Assembly (NCBI GenBank): GCA_051004815.1
Contig: JBPCJY010000185.1
Coordinates: forward strand, 11,591 to 75,590
Direction of reading: 5' to 3'
Origin: JBBQXY01 sp051004815
GTDB taxonomy: Bacteria > Chloroflexota > Ktedonobacteria > Ktedonobacterales > Ktedonobacteraceae
Length of the DNA stretch: 64,000 nt
Shown here: positions 8,406 to 16,879 of the stretch, one piece after another
How positions within the stretch are numbered: position 1 is the first letter of the stretch
Layout of the letters: each line of letters starts with the position of its first letter
The notes under the pieces: model-generated
What the model saw: only the letters and a program-made list of their open reading frames with translations
Databases searched by the model: none
What the model was told of the DNA's origin: nothing
Program-made: the position numbers and the translations under genes

Positions 8406-10490
8406 ATGGTCCGTTCCCCCAAAGCAATTTCCGCTACGCAAGATAGCTCAAATACATCTCATGATCAACTTTCACTGTTTATAGCTAAAGGGACTGATGA
8501 GCAAATAGAGCACACGCCCGCCAAGGCCGAAGGCAAAACACGCACAAAAAAGAACCTATCATATTCAGCAGCCGATATCCAGGTATTGGAGGGTATTGCT
8601 GCGATTCGACACCGACCAGGAATGTATATTGGCTCCACATCTACCTCTGGTCTGCTCCATCTCATCTGGGAGGCTCTGGATAACGCGGTTGACGAGGCTG
8701 TAGCTGGTTATGGTAAAGATATCTGGCTGAGTATTGACCAGGCGGGTTGGGTGACGGTACGCGATGAGGCGCGTGGCATGCCTTTTGACCCCATGCTATA
8801 CCAGGGCGATTATCTCCCTGCTGCCACCGTCATTCTTACCGTGCCTCACTCCGGCGGTAAATTCTCCGAAGGAGCTTATAAGACGGCTGGTGGCCTCCAT
8901 GGCGTTGGCGCGACCATCATCAATGCGCTCTCTGAAAAGCTTGAATTGACGATCTGGAAAGATGGTCGGCAGTTTACCCAGGTTTTCAGTCGTGGCACAG
9001 CTATGCCGCACCATACAACCGCGTGTGACCAGAAATTGCATGGGACGCAATTGCGCTGGTTGTATGATAAAGCCATCTTTGACGTAGACGCCTATTATTC
9101 GCTAGAGGCGATTGAAAGTCGGCTGAAAGCAGGCGCCTACCTGAATGGCGGCGTCTCCTTTCACATGGACGCCTGGGACGAAGCAGCCAATGAGCAGATC
9201 AGCCGTTCATTCTATTCTCGCGATGGCTTGCCAGATTATGTCCGTGAACTTGCCATCAGCACCAATACCCCACTGTTCAAGCAAGTAATTGGTATCGCGA
9301 AAGAGAAGGATGGTGTTCAGGTCGAGGTAGCATTGCAGCCCACCGCTGGCTATAAAACGACGATGTATAGCTTCGCCAACGCGGTGCGTACTCGCGATGG
9401 TGGTGTTCACGAAACGGGCTTTAAGGCTGCATTACGGAAGGTTGTGAATGACTACGCGCTCAAATGGAAACTTATCAAGAGCCGCGAGGATGATGGTTTC
9501 AAGCCAGAGGTCATCCAACAAGGTTTGAATACAGTGATCTCTGTCAAGCTGACCAATCCTCAGTTCCAGGGGCAGACGAAAGACCGCTTAAATAACGCAG
9601 CCGTGGAGGGTATTGTCCGCTCTGTCGTTGATGAAGGATTGAAAGAGTGGTTTGAGAACAACGTCAGCGCAGGCAAAGAGTGGTTAAAAAAAATCTTACA
9701 GATGCAGAAGGCCCGCAACGAGGCGCAACTGGTCGAAGAACTGGCTCGCACCGGCAACAAGAAGAACGGAGAGCTGATTGATACCACACTCTCTAAGAAG
9801 TTTTTACGCTGTAATTCCAATGATCCTGAGCGAGCAGAACTGTTCATCGTGGAAGGTGACTCTGCCGGTGGTAGTGCTGGTCAGGGACGTTTCTCGGAGT
9901 TCCAGGCTATCTTGAAACTGAAAGGGAAGCCATTGAACGTCGCTAAGGCCGATCTACGGCGTATCGTCGAAAACGAAGAAATACGCACCATTATTAATGT
10001 GCTTGGTACTAGTACTCGCGATACCTTTGATATCGGTCGTTTAAAATTCCATCGTATCATTATTGCTACCGACGCGGATGTCGATGGTTTACATATTCAA
10101 TGCTTATTACTGACCTTGTTTTACCAGGAATTTAGCGATTTGATTGAGCAAGGCCATGTCTTTATTGCTTGTCCTCCGCTCTATTCAGTCAAATATAAAG
10201 GCAAAGTAGTCTGGTTATTGGACGATGAGGCCCGTATTCAATTTATACATACCCATGCCGATGCGCAAAGTTTAGAGTTCAAGCGTTTCAAAGGGCTGGG
10301 TGAAATGAACCCGAAAGAACTGCGTGATACCACCTTTGACCCCGCTCGACGCACCCTCAAACGTGTTTCGATGGACGATGGTGTCCTCGCGGCACGCCTG
10401 GTCAAAGAATTGATGGAAGATGAGAACGCGGAAGCCCGTCGCACCTTCCTTGCCGAACATGCCCGCAAAATTAAGGAACTGGATGTTTAA
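8406..10490 (+). CDS. parE: Type IIA topoisomerase subunit B (ParE/GyrB family)
   Basis: 694 residues. GHKL ATPase: EALDNAVDEAV (catalytic E and Mg-binding N), the DEARGMP loop and the ATP lid GGLHGVGATIINAL. Transducer domain around 280-440. TOPRIM: FIVEGDSAGG with the catalytic E, then DADVDGLHI. The C-terminal FKGLGEMNPKEL is conserved. The 694-residue length, without a large insert, suits ParE or a short GyrB. It lies 3 bp before the A subunit gene, so the two form one holoenzyme operon. The parE name rests mainly on the partner's lack of a clear GyrA box; this could be a second gyrase. The first 45 residues are a polar extension absent from most family members. Confidence 0.85.
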   Translation: MVRSPKAISATQDSSNTSHDQLSLFIAKGTDEQIEHTPAKAEGKTRTKKNLSYSAADIQVLEGIAAIRHRPGMYIGSTSTSGLLHLIWEALDNAVDEAVAGYGKDIWLSIDQAGWVTVRDEARGMPFDPMLYQGDYLPAATVILTVPHSGGKFSEGAYKTAGGLHGVGATIINALSEKLELTIWKDGRQFTQVFSRGTAMPHHTTACDQKLHGTQLRWLYDKAIFDVDAYYSLEAIESRLKAGAYLNGGVSFHMDAWDEAANEQISRSFYSRDGLPDYVRELAISTNTPLFKQVIGIAKEKDGVQVEVALQPTAGYKTTMYSFANAVRTRDGGVHETGFKAALRKVVNDYALKWKLIKSREDDGFKPEVIQQGLNTVISVKLTNPQFQGQTKDRLNNAAVEGIVRSVVDEGLKEWFENNVSAGKEWLKKILQMQKARNEAQLVEELARTGNKKNGELIDTTLSKKFLRCNSNDPERAELFIVEGDSAGGSAGQGRFSEFQAILKLKGKPLNVAKADLRRIVENEEIRTIINVLGTSTRDTFDIGRLKFHRIIIATDADVDGLHIQCLLLTLFYQEFSDLIEQGHVFIACPPLYSVKYKGKVVWLLDDEARIQFIHTHADAQSLEFKRFKGLGEMNPKELRDTTFDPARRTLKRVSMDDGVLAARLVKELMEDENAEARRTFLAEHARKIKELDV

Positions 10491-10493
10491 GAT

Positions 10494-12989
10494 ATGGCGC
10501 GAACTACAGAGAATAATAGAATAGAAACTGGCATCATTCGCGAAGAAGATTTTTCAATTATCATGTCGCAGGCCTTTGCTACTTACGGCCTCTCTGTCGT
10601 GACAGACCGTGCCTTGCCAGATGCACGCGACGGCTTGAAACCGGTGCAAAGACGCATCCTGTCCGGAATGCGGGAAGCTCGTTACCTCTCTACTCGACCC
10701 ACAGTCAAAAGTGCGGAGGTCGTCGGTCTCATTCTCGGTAATTATCATCCCCACGGCGATACCTCCGTCTATGATGCCGCGGTGCGTATGGCCCAACCGT
10801 TTACGTTGCGCTACCCTTTAATTGAAGGGCAGGGCAACATGGGCAGTGAAGATGGCGATGCTCCCGCCGCCTATCGTTACACCGAGATGCGCCTATCACC
10901 CCTGGCCGAATCGCTGATGGCGGATATGGAGCGCGATACCGTTCCACTGCACCCGACCTATAAGCAAGACCCCAAAGTTGTTGAGCCAGACTATACGCCA
11001 GGACGTATTCCACCGGTGGTCAACCCATCCAGCGGTATCGCCGTTGGCCTCTCTACCAATATTCCACCACATAATCTGGTGGAGGTATTGCGGGCCTGTA
11101 TCGCCTTGCTTGATCGTCCCACCATGGATGTTGAGCAACTGATGGGCTATATTCAGGGGCCAGATTTTTGTCAAGGTGGCCGTATTATCGGCATTGATGG
11201 TATTAAAGATTACTTTACTACCGGCAAAGGTCGCGTGATTGTCCGTGCGGAAGTGCGTCTGGAAGAGACCCCGCGTAGTCGCTCCTTGATTGTGACAGAA
11301 ATCCCTCCCATCGGCAGAGATAGAGTGAAAGCCTCTATCGTGAAAGCGATCAATGCACGTAAGTTGGAAGGCTTAATGCCCGATGTCCGTGACGAGACCG
11401 ATACCGAGAAGGGGATGCGCATCGTCCTGGAACTGCGCAAAGATGCTGATGCCGCGCAGGCACTCTCACAATTGTTCGTGGAGACCGATTTACAGATAGC
11501 TCTTTCGTTTCAAATGGTTTTTCTCTTTGGCGAGCCAATGCAGGCAGCCCGTCAGCCCAAGCAAGTGGGCATGCTCGAATTGCTCAACTACTGGAACGCC
11601 CACCAGATCGACATTCTGACACGACGGGCGCAATTCGACTTGCGCAAAGCTCAGGAACGTCTGCATATCGTCGAAGGGCTGATTGTTGGCGCGGCCAATG
11701 CCGATAAAATCGTCAAAATATTCCAGCATGCCGAAGATCGAGCTACCGCCCGCAAAGTGATTGAGAAGAATTATAAACTCACTCCCATTCAATCAGATGT
11801 CATTGCCTCTATGACCTTAGCACAGGTGACGCGCCTGGATGCCAGCAAATATGCCAAAGAAAAAGAAGAATTGCAGGCTCGCATCACGGAATTGGAGCTG
11901 TTGCTGGCTGATCGTAAAGCTCTTCTGTCCTTATTGAAGAAAGAGATGCAGCAGCTCATTAAGCAATATGGCGACGAGCGGCGCACAACCATTGATGTTG
12001 AGGGGCAGGTGCATGCTCCGATCAAAGAGGTTGCCAGTCTACACGAGCGCGAACCTTTGGCCATTGCCTATACCCGCGCTGGCACGCTAAAAGTACTACC
12101 TTCCGATACCTACATTCCCAAAGGGAAAAATGGCAATGCCGTTTATACACCTGTGCGCGGCGATGAACAGTTGCGTCAGATCATGGCTGCAACTTCGCAA
12201 GCTTATGTGCTCTGTGTCTCTTCTAGCGGACGCGTCTTCCAGGTTGCCGCACATCGCATTCCTGCCGCCGGTCGTTCTGGCAAAGGCGAAGCAGTGCGCA
12301 AACTTTTGCAGTTGACACCGGGCGAAGAGGTGGTGATTGTCCTACCGGTCGAGTTCTACGATGAGGATCGCTACCTTGTCACTTTTAGCAAGCTAGGGAA
12401 GGTGAAGAAATCACCCCTGAGCGATTATAAAACGGCGGACGTGGATGGTCTGCTGGATATGAAGCTGGCCGATGGCGATGCCATTACCACAGCCTTGCTT
12501 TCCCGTGGGCAAGGTGAGTACTTTGTTACCACGAGCAATGCCCAGACTTTGCGCTTTAGCGATGATGCCTTGCGGGCGCAGGGCCGCGTTGGTCAAGGGG
12601 TAGCCGCTATGGCTCTTGGCCCAAACGCACAGGTTGTCAGTGCGGCGTATCTTGACAGTGTAGAGAGTGTACTATCCGCCGATACCAACAGTTTCTTGAG
12701 CCTCTTTGTCGTGACAGAGCAAGGTTTGGGCAAGAAGGTGCCACTCAGTCAATATCCTCAGAAGGGCCGTGCTACTGCTGGCGTCGTGACAACGGATATA
12801 GCGCAACAAGATCGCGTCCTCACCGCGATGCTTATCAGCGAGGAAGATACGCTGCTTGTGACCTGGAACGGCGGAGGCGGCGAACAGGTAACTGCTCTTA
12901 AAGCAACTGATCTGAAAGCGTTTCCACGCGCCAAGAAAGGACTGCCTCTGGTAGGCGGGCGCGTCCTGGGCGTCGTCAAATTGATGTAA
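10494..12989 (+). CDS. parC: Type IIA topoisomerase subunit A (ParC/GyrA family)
   Basis: 831 residues. The DNA cleavage-religation core shows LPDARDGLKPVQRRIL, the GNYHPHGDTSVYDA helix and the catalytic tyrosine Y129 in YRYTEMRL. A coiled-coil region spans about 430-500. A C-terminal beta-pinwheel (about 515-831) has repeated blades of the type AYTRAGTLKVLP, SSGRVFQV, TFSKLGKVKKSP, TSNAQTLRF. The place of the gyrase-defining GyrA box (QRRGGKG) is occupied by a degenerate QKGRATAG, which argues for topoisomerase IV-like decatenation rather than supercoiling. It converges with the gene at 12999-13541 with only 9 bp between the stops. Confidence 0.85.
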   Translation: MARTTENNRIETGIIREEDFSIIMSQAFATYGLSVVTDRALPDARDGLKPVQRRILSGMREARYLSTRPTVKSAEVVGLILGNYHPHGDTSVYDAAVRMAQPFTLRYPLIEGQGNMGSEDGDAPAAYRYTEMRLSPLAESLMADMERDTVPLHPTYKQDPKVVEPDYTPGRIPPVVNPSSGIAVGLSTNIPPHNLVEVLRACIALLDRPTMDVEQLMGYIQGPDFCQGGRIIGIDGIKDYFTTGKGRVIVRAEVRLEETPRSRSLIVTEIPPIGRDRVKASIVKAINARKLEGLMPDVRDETDTEKGMRIVLELRKDADAAQALSQLFVETDLQIALSFQMVFLFGEPMQAARQPKQVGMLELLNYWNAHQIDILTRRAQFDLRKAQERLHIVEGLIVGAANADKIVKIFQHAEDRATARKVIEKNYKLTPIQSDVIASMTLAQVTRLDASKYAKEKEELQARITELELLLADRKALLSLLKKEMQQLIKQYGDERRTTIDVEGQVHAPIKEVASLHEREPLAIAYTRAGTLKVLPSDTYIPKGKNGNAVYTPVRGDEQLRQIMAATSQAYVLCVSSSGRVFQVAAHRIPAAGRSGKGEAVRKLLQLTPGEEVVIVLPVEFYDEDRYLVTFSKLGKVKKSPLSDYKTADVDGLLDMKLADGDAITTALLSRGQGEYFVTTSNAQTLRFSDDALRAQGRVGQGVAAMALGPNAQVVSAAYLDSVESVLSADTNSFLSLFVVTEQGLGKKVPLSQYPQKGRATAGVVTTDIAQQDRVLTAMLISEEDTLLVTWNGGGGEQVTALKATDLKAFPRAKKGLPLVGGRVLGVVKLM

Positions 12990-12998
12990 GGGCGCAAT

Positions 12999-13541
12999 TC
13001 ACCTTTGCCACCTGCTGTTTACCGCTCTCGCACTTGTCAGGAGATAGAATAGACCAAAAAGCAGAAAGCCGATGCCGGGAAACCAGAGTGACAATGGAAA
13101 GGCAAGGCTATTGAAAGGGATCATGCGAGCGATTAGTAGATATTCAAAGATGCCAATGACTCCAATAATGATAGCTGGCGACAATGCTCCCGCTTTGACA
13201 TAGCCCCGGCGTGCCATGATTGCCACGAGTAGCAGGGCTATCGCGGCAAGTATAAGAAATGTGGCAAGAATTTGATTGCCGGGTATCGTATTCTTGTAAA
13301 CAAAATACACTTCAATGCCAATCAGCGTCATCATCCAACTTACTACTGCCAGCCGATAGGGGTTAAAGAGAAAAGCGATCAGCGCACCGATCCCAAAGAC
13401 CAGCACACCGATTGGGTATACGAATGGGTTGAGGTGTAGCAACCACGCGAGGAGAAGGCACACTACACCAAAAATCAATAATATGTAGGATTGGAGAAGG
13501 TTATTGGCGCGATGGATAGCACGTACAGAAAATTTTTTCAT
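12999..13541 (-). CDS. Small polytopic membrane protein, unknown function
   Basis: 180 residues with a basic N-terminus (MKKFSVRAIHRANNLL) and about six hydrophobic spans (YILLIFGVVCLLLAWLLHL, VYPIGVLVFGIGALIAFLF, VVSWMMTLIGIEVYFVY, ILATFLILAAIALLLVAI, LSPAIIIGVIGIFEYLL, and a final span near 150-168). No motif of a known transporter or enzyme was seen. A single gene. Confidence 0.6.
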   Translation of the reverse strand: MKKFSVRAIHRANNLLQSYILLIFGVVCLLLAWLLHLNPFVYPIGVLVFGIGALIAFLFNPYRLAVVSWMMTLIGIEVYFVYKNTIPGNQILATFLILAAIALLLVAIMARRGYVKAGALSPAIIIGVIGIFEYLLIARMIPFNSLAFPLSLWFPGIGFLLFGLFYLLTSARAVNSRWQR

Positions 13542-13689
13542 GTCTCCATTACCTCAATGTTCGTCGTTGTCCAGCTATTAGCTTGCTTCTTTATTATACA
13601 CGTATTGGAGACCCATCATTTGCCCATTTGTTGCCGCCTGTAGGCCAAAGAACTGCGCTACCCACCGTTCTATTGAGAAATTACACGAA

Positions 13690-13731
13690 AGTGAGGCCAC
13701 TCCCGCTTACTCTAACGGTATTGGCCTCACT
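13690..13731 (-). terminator. Hairpin terminator of the DUF4342-type gene
   Basis: Arms AGTGAGGCCA (13690-13699) and TGGCCTCACT (13722-13731) pair perfectly over 10 bp with a 22-nt loop. On the minus strand the stem is followed by TTTCGTG, a short T-run. Confidence 0.5.
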
Positions 13732-13771
13732 GATTTGCTCAAGTACTTGTGGGTGTTTGCAATGAACAGAG

Positions 13772-14095
13772 CTAGCTGTTGGTGATGTCGTCAACCTTGC
13801 TCTGAAACTCTTCGCTGGGACGCTCAGAGCGCACAACTTCGATGGAACATTGGGCCAGCAGTGCCCCGATAGCTCCAATAGCTGCGAGCGCGGGTGCTAC
13901 GATGACGCCCACCAGACCGACGGACAGTGGGAATTCCATGATGCTATGGCCGTCCTGCTTGATGATAATGCGGCGTACATTGCCCTCGTGGATCAATTCT
14001 TTTACCTTCGAGACCAACTGCTCGCCCATCACTTGCAGCTCTTCCTGGTACTGATAGCCCTGTTTGTTCTCCATATTAGGATCTGTCTGTGTCAT
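13772..14095 (-). CDS. DUF4342-like protein
   Basis: 107 residues from the ATG at 14095, chosen for its AAGGAG site 7-12 bp upstream; a longer frame to 14143 has none. The central block (GEQLVSKVKELIHEGNVRRI, IIKQDGHSIMEFPLSVGLVG, then a glycine/alanine-rich hydrophobic stretch IVAPALAAIGAIGALLAQCS) matches the DUF4342 pattern as I recall it: an amphipathic helix, a beta-hairpin and one membrane-inserting segment. Function unknown; DUF4342 proteins are often found in Gram-positives and Chloroflexota. Confidence 0.65.
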   Translation of the reverse strand: MTQTDPNMENKQGYQYQEELQVMGEQLVSKVKELIHEGNVRRIIIKQDGHSIMEFPLSVGLVGVIVAPALAAIGAIGALLAQCSIEVVRSERPSEEFQSKVDDITNS

Positions 14096-14476
14096 GATAT
14101 GTTTCTCCTTTACTTCTCTGGTCACTCTTCCAAAAACTACCATTCATTTGCCCTGGTTGTTCACGAATTCTTTCGTTTCATGGGCGATGAAGCATAGCAT
14201 GGCGAAATCTGTTGTTCACTGTAATCCGTCAAACACGATTTCGATTACAATATATATACGCAAGAAAGGTAAAATAAGTTGGAGATACAGATGGTAGTTT
14301 CCCTGAACCATCAAACAAATTCAAGCGTAAGAAAGAAGAATGTTCGATAGTTCAGGTCAAAAATCTTCCCTCAACCATCGAACACTCTTGCCAGCTACTT
14401 ACCAGGCAACGAGGGACTTGTAGAGGATAAACAAGCTTAGGTATGGCTTACCCTTGCTTCAAGGAATTCCCCATTG

Positions 14477-14851
14477 TCATCTCATAAACATCTTTGGTGA
14501 GCGTCCTCGTTCCACCAGCAGGGCAATCAGTGAACCGAGTGAGCGTTTCAGAATCGAGTTGGTCAAGAAGAGGAGCGTTTCTCGCGTCAGGGGCGGGGTA
14601 CTGGTGGAGAAGAAAAACGCGTACCACTGTAAGAATGACTGCTCTCTTGCCAGATCAGGAGTGTTCGCAGCCCTCTGTGGAAGTTCTGCCCAATCCCGCC
14701 CGCAGCCAGAGCACAGAAATGGTGCGGCTTGTCGATGAAAGAGGTGCAGCGATCTGCCACACGCGCACTGTTCAACAAGGTACAGGTGATGCTGTTGAAC
14801 CCTCCCAACGCACGAAAAAAGATCGATAGCCGCTCCAATGGTTATTACCAA
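14477..14851 (-). pseudogene. TniQ-like remnant (C-terminal zinc-binding part)
   Basis: An open frame of 124 residues. Residues 29-57 (CACGRSLHLF, then LCSGCGRDWAELP) have the CxC/CxxC spacing of the TniQ zinc-finger region, followed by helices ending in FFFSTSTPPLTRE. Full TniQ proteins are about 300-600 residues and begin with a conserved N-terminal domain that is missing here; no good start or ribosome site is seen. It sits between the left-end repeats of the outer element and the nested element. Best read as a decayed piece of the target-selection gene of a Tn7/Tn5053-like transposon. The family call is from pattern memory. Confidence 0.45.
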
Positions 14852-14968
14852 CGGATAAATATTTTCATGTATCTATTTACATTGTACTGAGGCACCCAAA
14901 TGGATCATCCCTGCTCAATTCTGGAAAGAAAGTGTTCATCCTCCCAATGAAGGTTCATGCTTCAAAAG

Positions 14969-15838
14969 TGGTACATAAGCCCAAGGTTCATCCATTTTGG
15001 GGATCAAGGATGAGCCATGGTGTGAAGGTTCGAACACCGCCGCGTTCCATCGGTTGAGACAGAACGCGGCCAATGCCTGTCGCGTGGCTACGCGACGCGA
15101 GCAGTTAGAACTGGTAGCGGGTTTGGCTGAGGCCTATGGCGAATGCGAAGACCTTCCTGGGTTTGACGGAGAACACGAGGTTCGAATCGGTGAGAACTCT
15201 TTGTTCGTCTTCATCGTAGAGGTAAAAATACCCGTTGCGTACCTGGTATGGCCAGCTTCCATCCCACTTGGTCGCCCACACCGAGGCTAAGCGTTCGAGC
15301 GCGTCCTGGTCGGTGATCCGCACGGCGTCGCCCTCAACCACTACGTTGAGTCCTTCTTTCTGGTTGCATCCGGTCGTCAGAATGACGTGCGGGTTTCCAC
15401 GCAGGTTGACAGTCTTCTGCGCGGTGTCGGCAGTGGTAAAGTGGATAGCCCCGTCGTGCCACACGGCCACGAGCGGCGTGACGTGAGGGCGACCGTCGGC
15501 CCGCACTGTTGAGAGCCAGAACAGCTCGGCGGTTTCGAGCACCCGACGCGTCTCCTCCCATGGCGTGACCCCTCCGCGTGGTACGCCGTGTTGGGTGTCG
15601 CGTGTTGTGATGGGTTCGTTCATCCTAAGAACTCCTTTCAATCGTTCCGTTTCTCTCGCGAGGCACGCGAGAAGATATCAATCTATTCTCTTTACGCGAA
15701 GGAAAACTGGAAAGGCAAAAACGACGCGATGCCTCCAAAGGTCAGAATGGTCGCTCCAGACGGAAAGCAGGTGTTCCATCCTTCACACCATGGCCACCCT
15801 TGGGCCAAAAAATGGGCGAACCTTCAGCCTATGTACCA
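14969..15838. mobile_element. Inner 870-bp cargo element with about 70-bp inverted ends and AAAAG duplication
   Basis: The ends 14969-15038 and 15770-15838 are imperfect inverted repeats of about 70 bp. Both begin TGGTACATA, continue through an AAGGTTC block and end with GCCATGGTGTGAAGG followed by a GAACACC block (23 of 25 identical in that last part). Each end contains units of about 22 bp (AAGGTTCATCC, AAGGATGAGCC, AAGGTTCGAAC), like serial transposase-binding sites. The perfect 5-bp direct repeat AAAAG abuts both ends (14964-14968 and 15839-15843). The only gene inside is the PNPOx-fold gene at 15105-15623. The element lies within the outer element at 14291-15926. Confidence 0.7.
15105..15623 (-). 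CDS. Pyridoxamine-5'-phosphate-oxidase-fold (FMN/F420 split-barrel) protein
   Basis: 172 residues from the ATG at 15623, set by AAAGGAG 8 bp upstream. The split-barrel signature is plain: LFWLSTVRADGRPHVTPLVA, then VWHDGAIHFTTADTAQKTVN, then LRGNPHVILTT and VVVEGDAVRITD. Members bind FMN, F420 or haem and act as oxidases, reductases or nitroimidazole/mycotoxin-type reductases; the cofactor cannot be told from sequence by eye. The gene is the sole cargo of the inner mobile element, so it was probably acquired, and codon use here looks more GC-rich than in the neighbours. Confidence 0.85.
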   Translation of the reverse strand: MNEPITTRDTQHGVPRGGVTPWEETRRVLETAELFWLSTVRADGRPHVTPLVAVWHDGAIHFTTADTAQKTVNLRGNPHVILTTGCNQKEGLNVVVEGDAVRITDQDALERLASVWATKWDGSWPYQVRNGYFYLYDEDEQRVLTDSNLVFSVKPRKVFAFAIGLSQTRYQF

Positions 15839-15956
15839 AAAAGATGTTTAGCTGGTCTGTACGATGGTTGAGGGAAACGTTTGAAAGGTCAGGTAAAAAG
15901 TGTTCGATGGTTCGGGGAAAATACCGTACAGAAAAACACCAAATTTTTCTTACCCC

Positions 15957-15985
15957 TTGACATTTGCGTGACTATGTCGTAATAT
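15957..15985 (+). promoter_or_regulatory. Promoter of the TetR regulator gene
   Basis: TTGACA (15957-15962), a 17-bp spacer, then TAATAT (15980-15985): a near-consensus sigma-70-type promoter. The palindrome at 15986-16003 follows at once and would cover the start site. Confidence 0.75.
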
Positions 15986-16059
15986 TATGACTATTAAGTC
16001 ATAGAAACACTGACATGTGCAAATTGATACCAATGAGTCAATATAAATATATTCAGTCA
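15986..16059. promoter_or_regulatory. Candidate TetR operators
   Basis: A perfect palindrome, TATGACTATTAAGTCATA (15986-16003; 7-bp arms, 4-bp centre), lies at the expected transcription start. A second, imperfect 26-bp dyad at 16034-16059 begins TGAGTCAATATA and ends TATATTCAGTCA. Both precede the TetR gene at 16083 and suggest autoregulation. Confidence 0.6.
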
Positions 16060-16082
16060 AATCACAAGCAAAGAGGCTTATT

Positions 16083-16721
16083 ATGCAAACGGTTCATACA
16101 CCACCAACGTCACTGCGGGAAAAGCAACGCATCGAGCGCGAAGCACTTATTCTCCAGGCCGCGGAAGAGGTGCTCCAGAAAAAAGGCTATTATGACACTT
16201 CAATGGATGAAATCGCTGCTCGTGTCGGTATCGCCAAGGGGACGATCTACACGCACTTTCCCGGGAAGGAAGAACTGGTGGTAGCGATCTTCAAGCGGAG
16301 CATGGAGACATTCCTTCAGGGAATTGATGGTGTTATCGCAGCGGAGCCGACACCGACAGCCAGGCTTGAAGCACTCCTCGGGTTTATCTATACCGGACTC
16401 TATAGCAAACAAACAAGACTTCTTTCCTCTATGTACAATGGCGTAGATATAAAGAGAATGATTGTTGAAAAGGGCGGCTGTATGAGTGAACTCTGGGAAT
16501 GTGTGGTTTCACACGTTACGCAGCTTCTCGAAGAGGGAAAAGTAGCAGGTGAAATTACTTCCTCTATTCCTACCAAAGTAATGGTATTCTCGTTTTTTAG
16601 TTTGTTTTCGCCAAAGAGTTATGACCGTTTCTTGTTGGGGGAAGATTTCTCACAACAAGATTTGTTTAAATATCTGTGTCGAATCTACTTCAACGGGATA
16701 GCCACTTCTAAAGCACACTAA
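16083..16721 (+). CDS. TetR/AcrR-family transcriptional repressor
   Basis: 212 residues. The N-terminal TetR HTH (about 17-63) reads ILQAAEEVLQKKGYYDTSMD, EIAARVGIAKGTIYTHFPGK, EELV. The C-terminal part is the variable ligand-binding domain. The ATG at 16083 has AAGAGG about 6 bp upstream. The gene sits 158 bp before a DHA2-type efflux pump in the same direction and has a promoter overlapped by a palindrome. The reading is a drug-responsive repressor of itself and the pump. The inducer is unknown. Confidence 0.9.
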   Translation: MQTVHTPPTSLREKQRIEREALILQAAEEVLQKKGYYDTSMDEIAARVGIAKGTIYTHFPGKEELVVAIFKRSMETFLQGIDGVIAAEPTPTARLEALLGFIYTGLYSKQTRLLSSMYNGVDIKRMIVEKGGCMSELWECVVSHVTQLLEEGKVAGEITSSIPTKVMVFSFFSLFSPKSYDRFLLGEDFSQQDLFKYLCRIYFNGIATSKAH

Positions 16722-16828
16722 AAACGTTTCTTGTTCTGGCATGGATGCGAATACTGGCGCACATGCACAGACCTCTCTCAAAGGTGAGATGAAAACAACA
16801 CGACGAACGTGTTATGCACGTAGAGAGT

Positions 16829-16857
16829 TAGCCAGTAGCGTTTTTGATCAGTATACA
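16829..16857 (+). promoter_or_regulatory. Weak candidate promoter of the efflux pump gene
   Basis: TAGCCA (16829-16834), 17 bp, then TATACA (16852-16857), ending 22 bp before the ATG at 16880. The -35 match is poor (4 of 6). A small dyad ACACG-5-CGTGT lies just upstream (about 16799-16813). Confidence 0.35.
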
Positions 16858-16879
16858 TTTTTTAAGAAGGATTTCTGTA

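Larger units (their letters stand above)
14291..15926. mobile_element. Outer mini-transposon with TnsB-type repeated ends and 5-bp duplication
   Basis: Both ends carry two outward-facing copies of a 20-bp site in the same order. Left end, read outward: TGTTCGATGGTTGAGGGAAG (14384-14365), then TGTTTGATGGTTCAGGGAAA (14317-14298). Right end, read outward: TGTACGATGGTTGAGGGAAA (15859-15878), then TGTTCGATGGTTCGGGGAAA (15901-15920). Further degenerate copies lie at 14341-14360 and 15879-15898. The terminal repeat extends to about 27 bp. The direct repeat TACAG (14286-14290 and 15927-15931; TACAGA if extended) flanks it, matching the 5-bp duplication of Tn7/Tn5053-type transposition. Inside are a tniQ remnant and a second, nested element. 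No tnsA/B/C is present, so the copy is non-autonomous. Confidence 0.7.

Noticed and set aside
8406..12989. Housekeeping gyrase (gyrB/gyrA) with nearby origin
   Set aside because: No dnaA, dnaN, recF or DnaA-box cluster is present, and the A subunit has a degenerate GyrA box.
14220..14249. TGTAATC/GATTACA inverted repeat before the outer element
   Set aside because: Short arms in an AT-rich stretch; not tied to any gene start and outside the TACAG duplication.
14454..14829. Plus-strand frames over the TniQ relic
   Set aside because: The opposite strand carries the recognisable CxC/CxxC pattern; the plus-strand products are basic, low in structure and lack ribosome sites.
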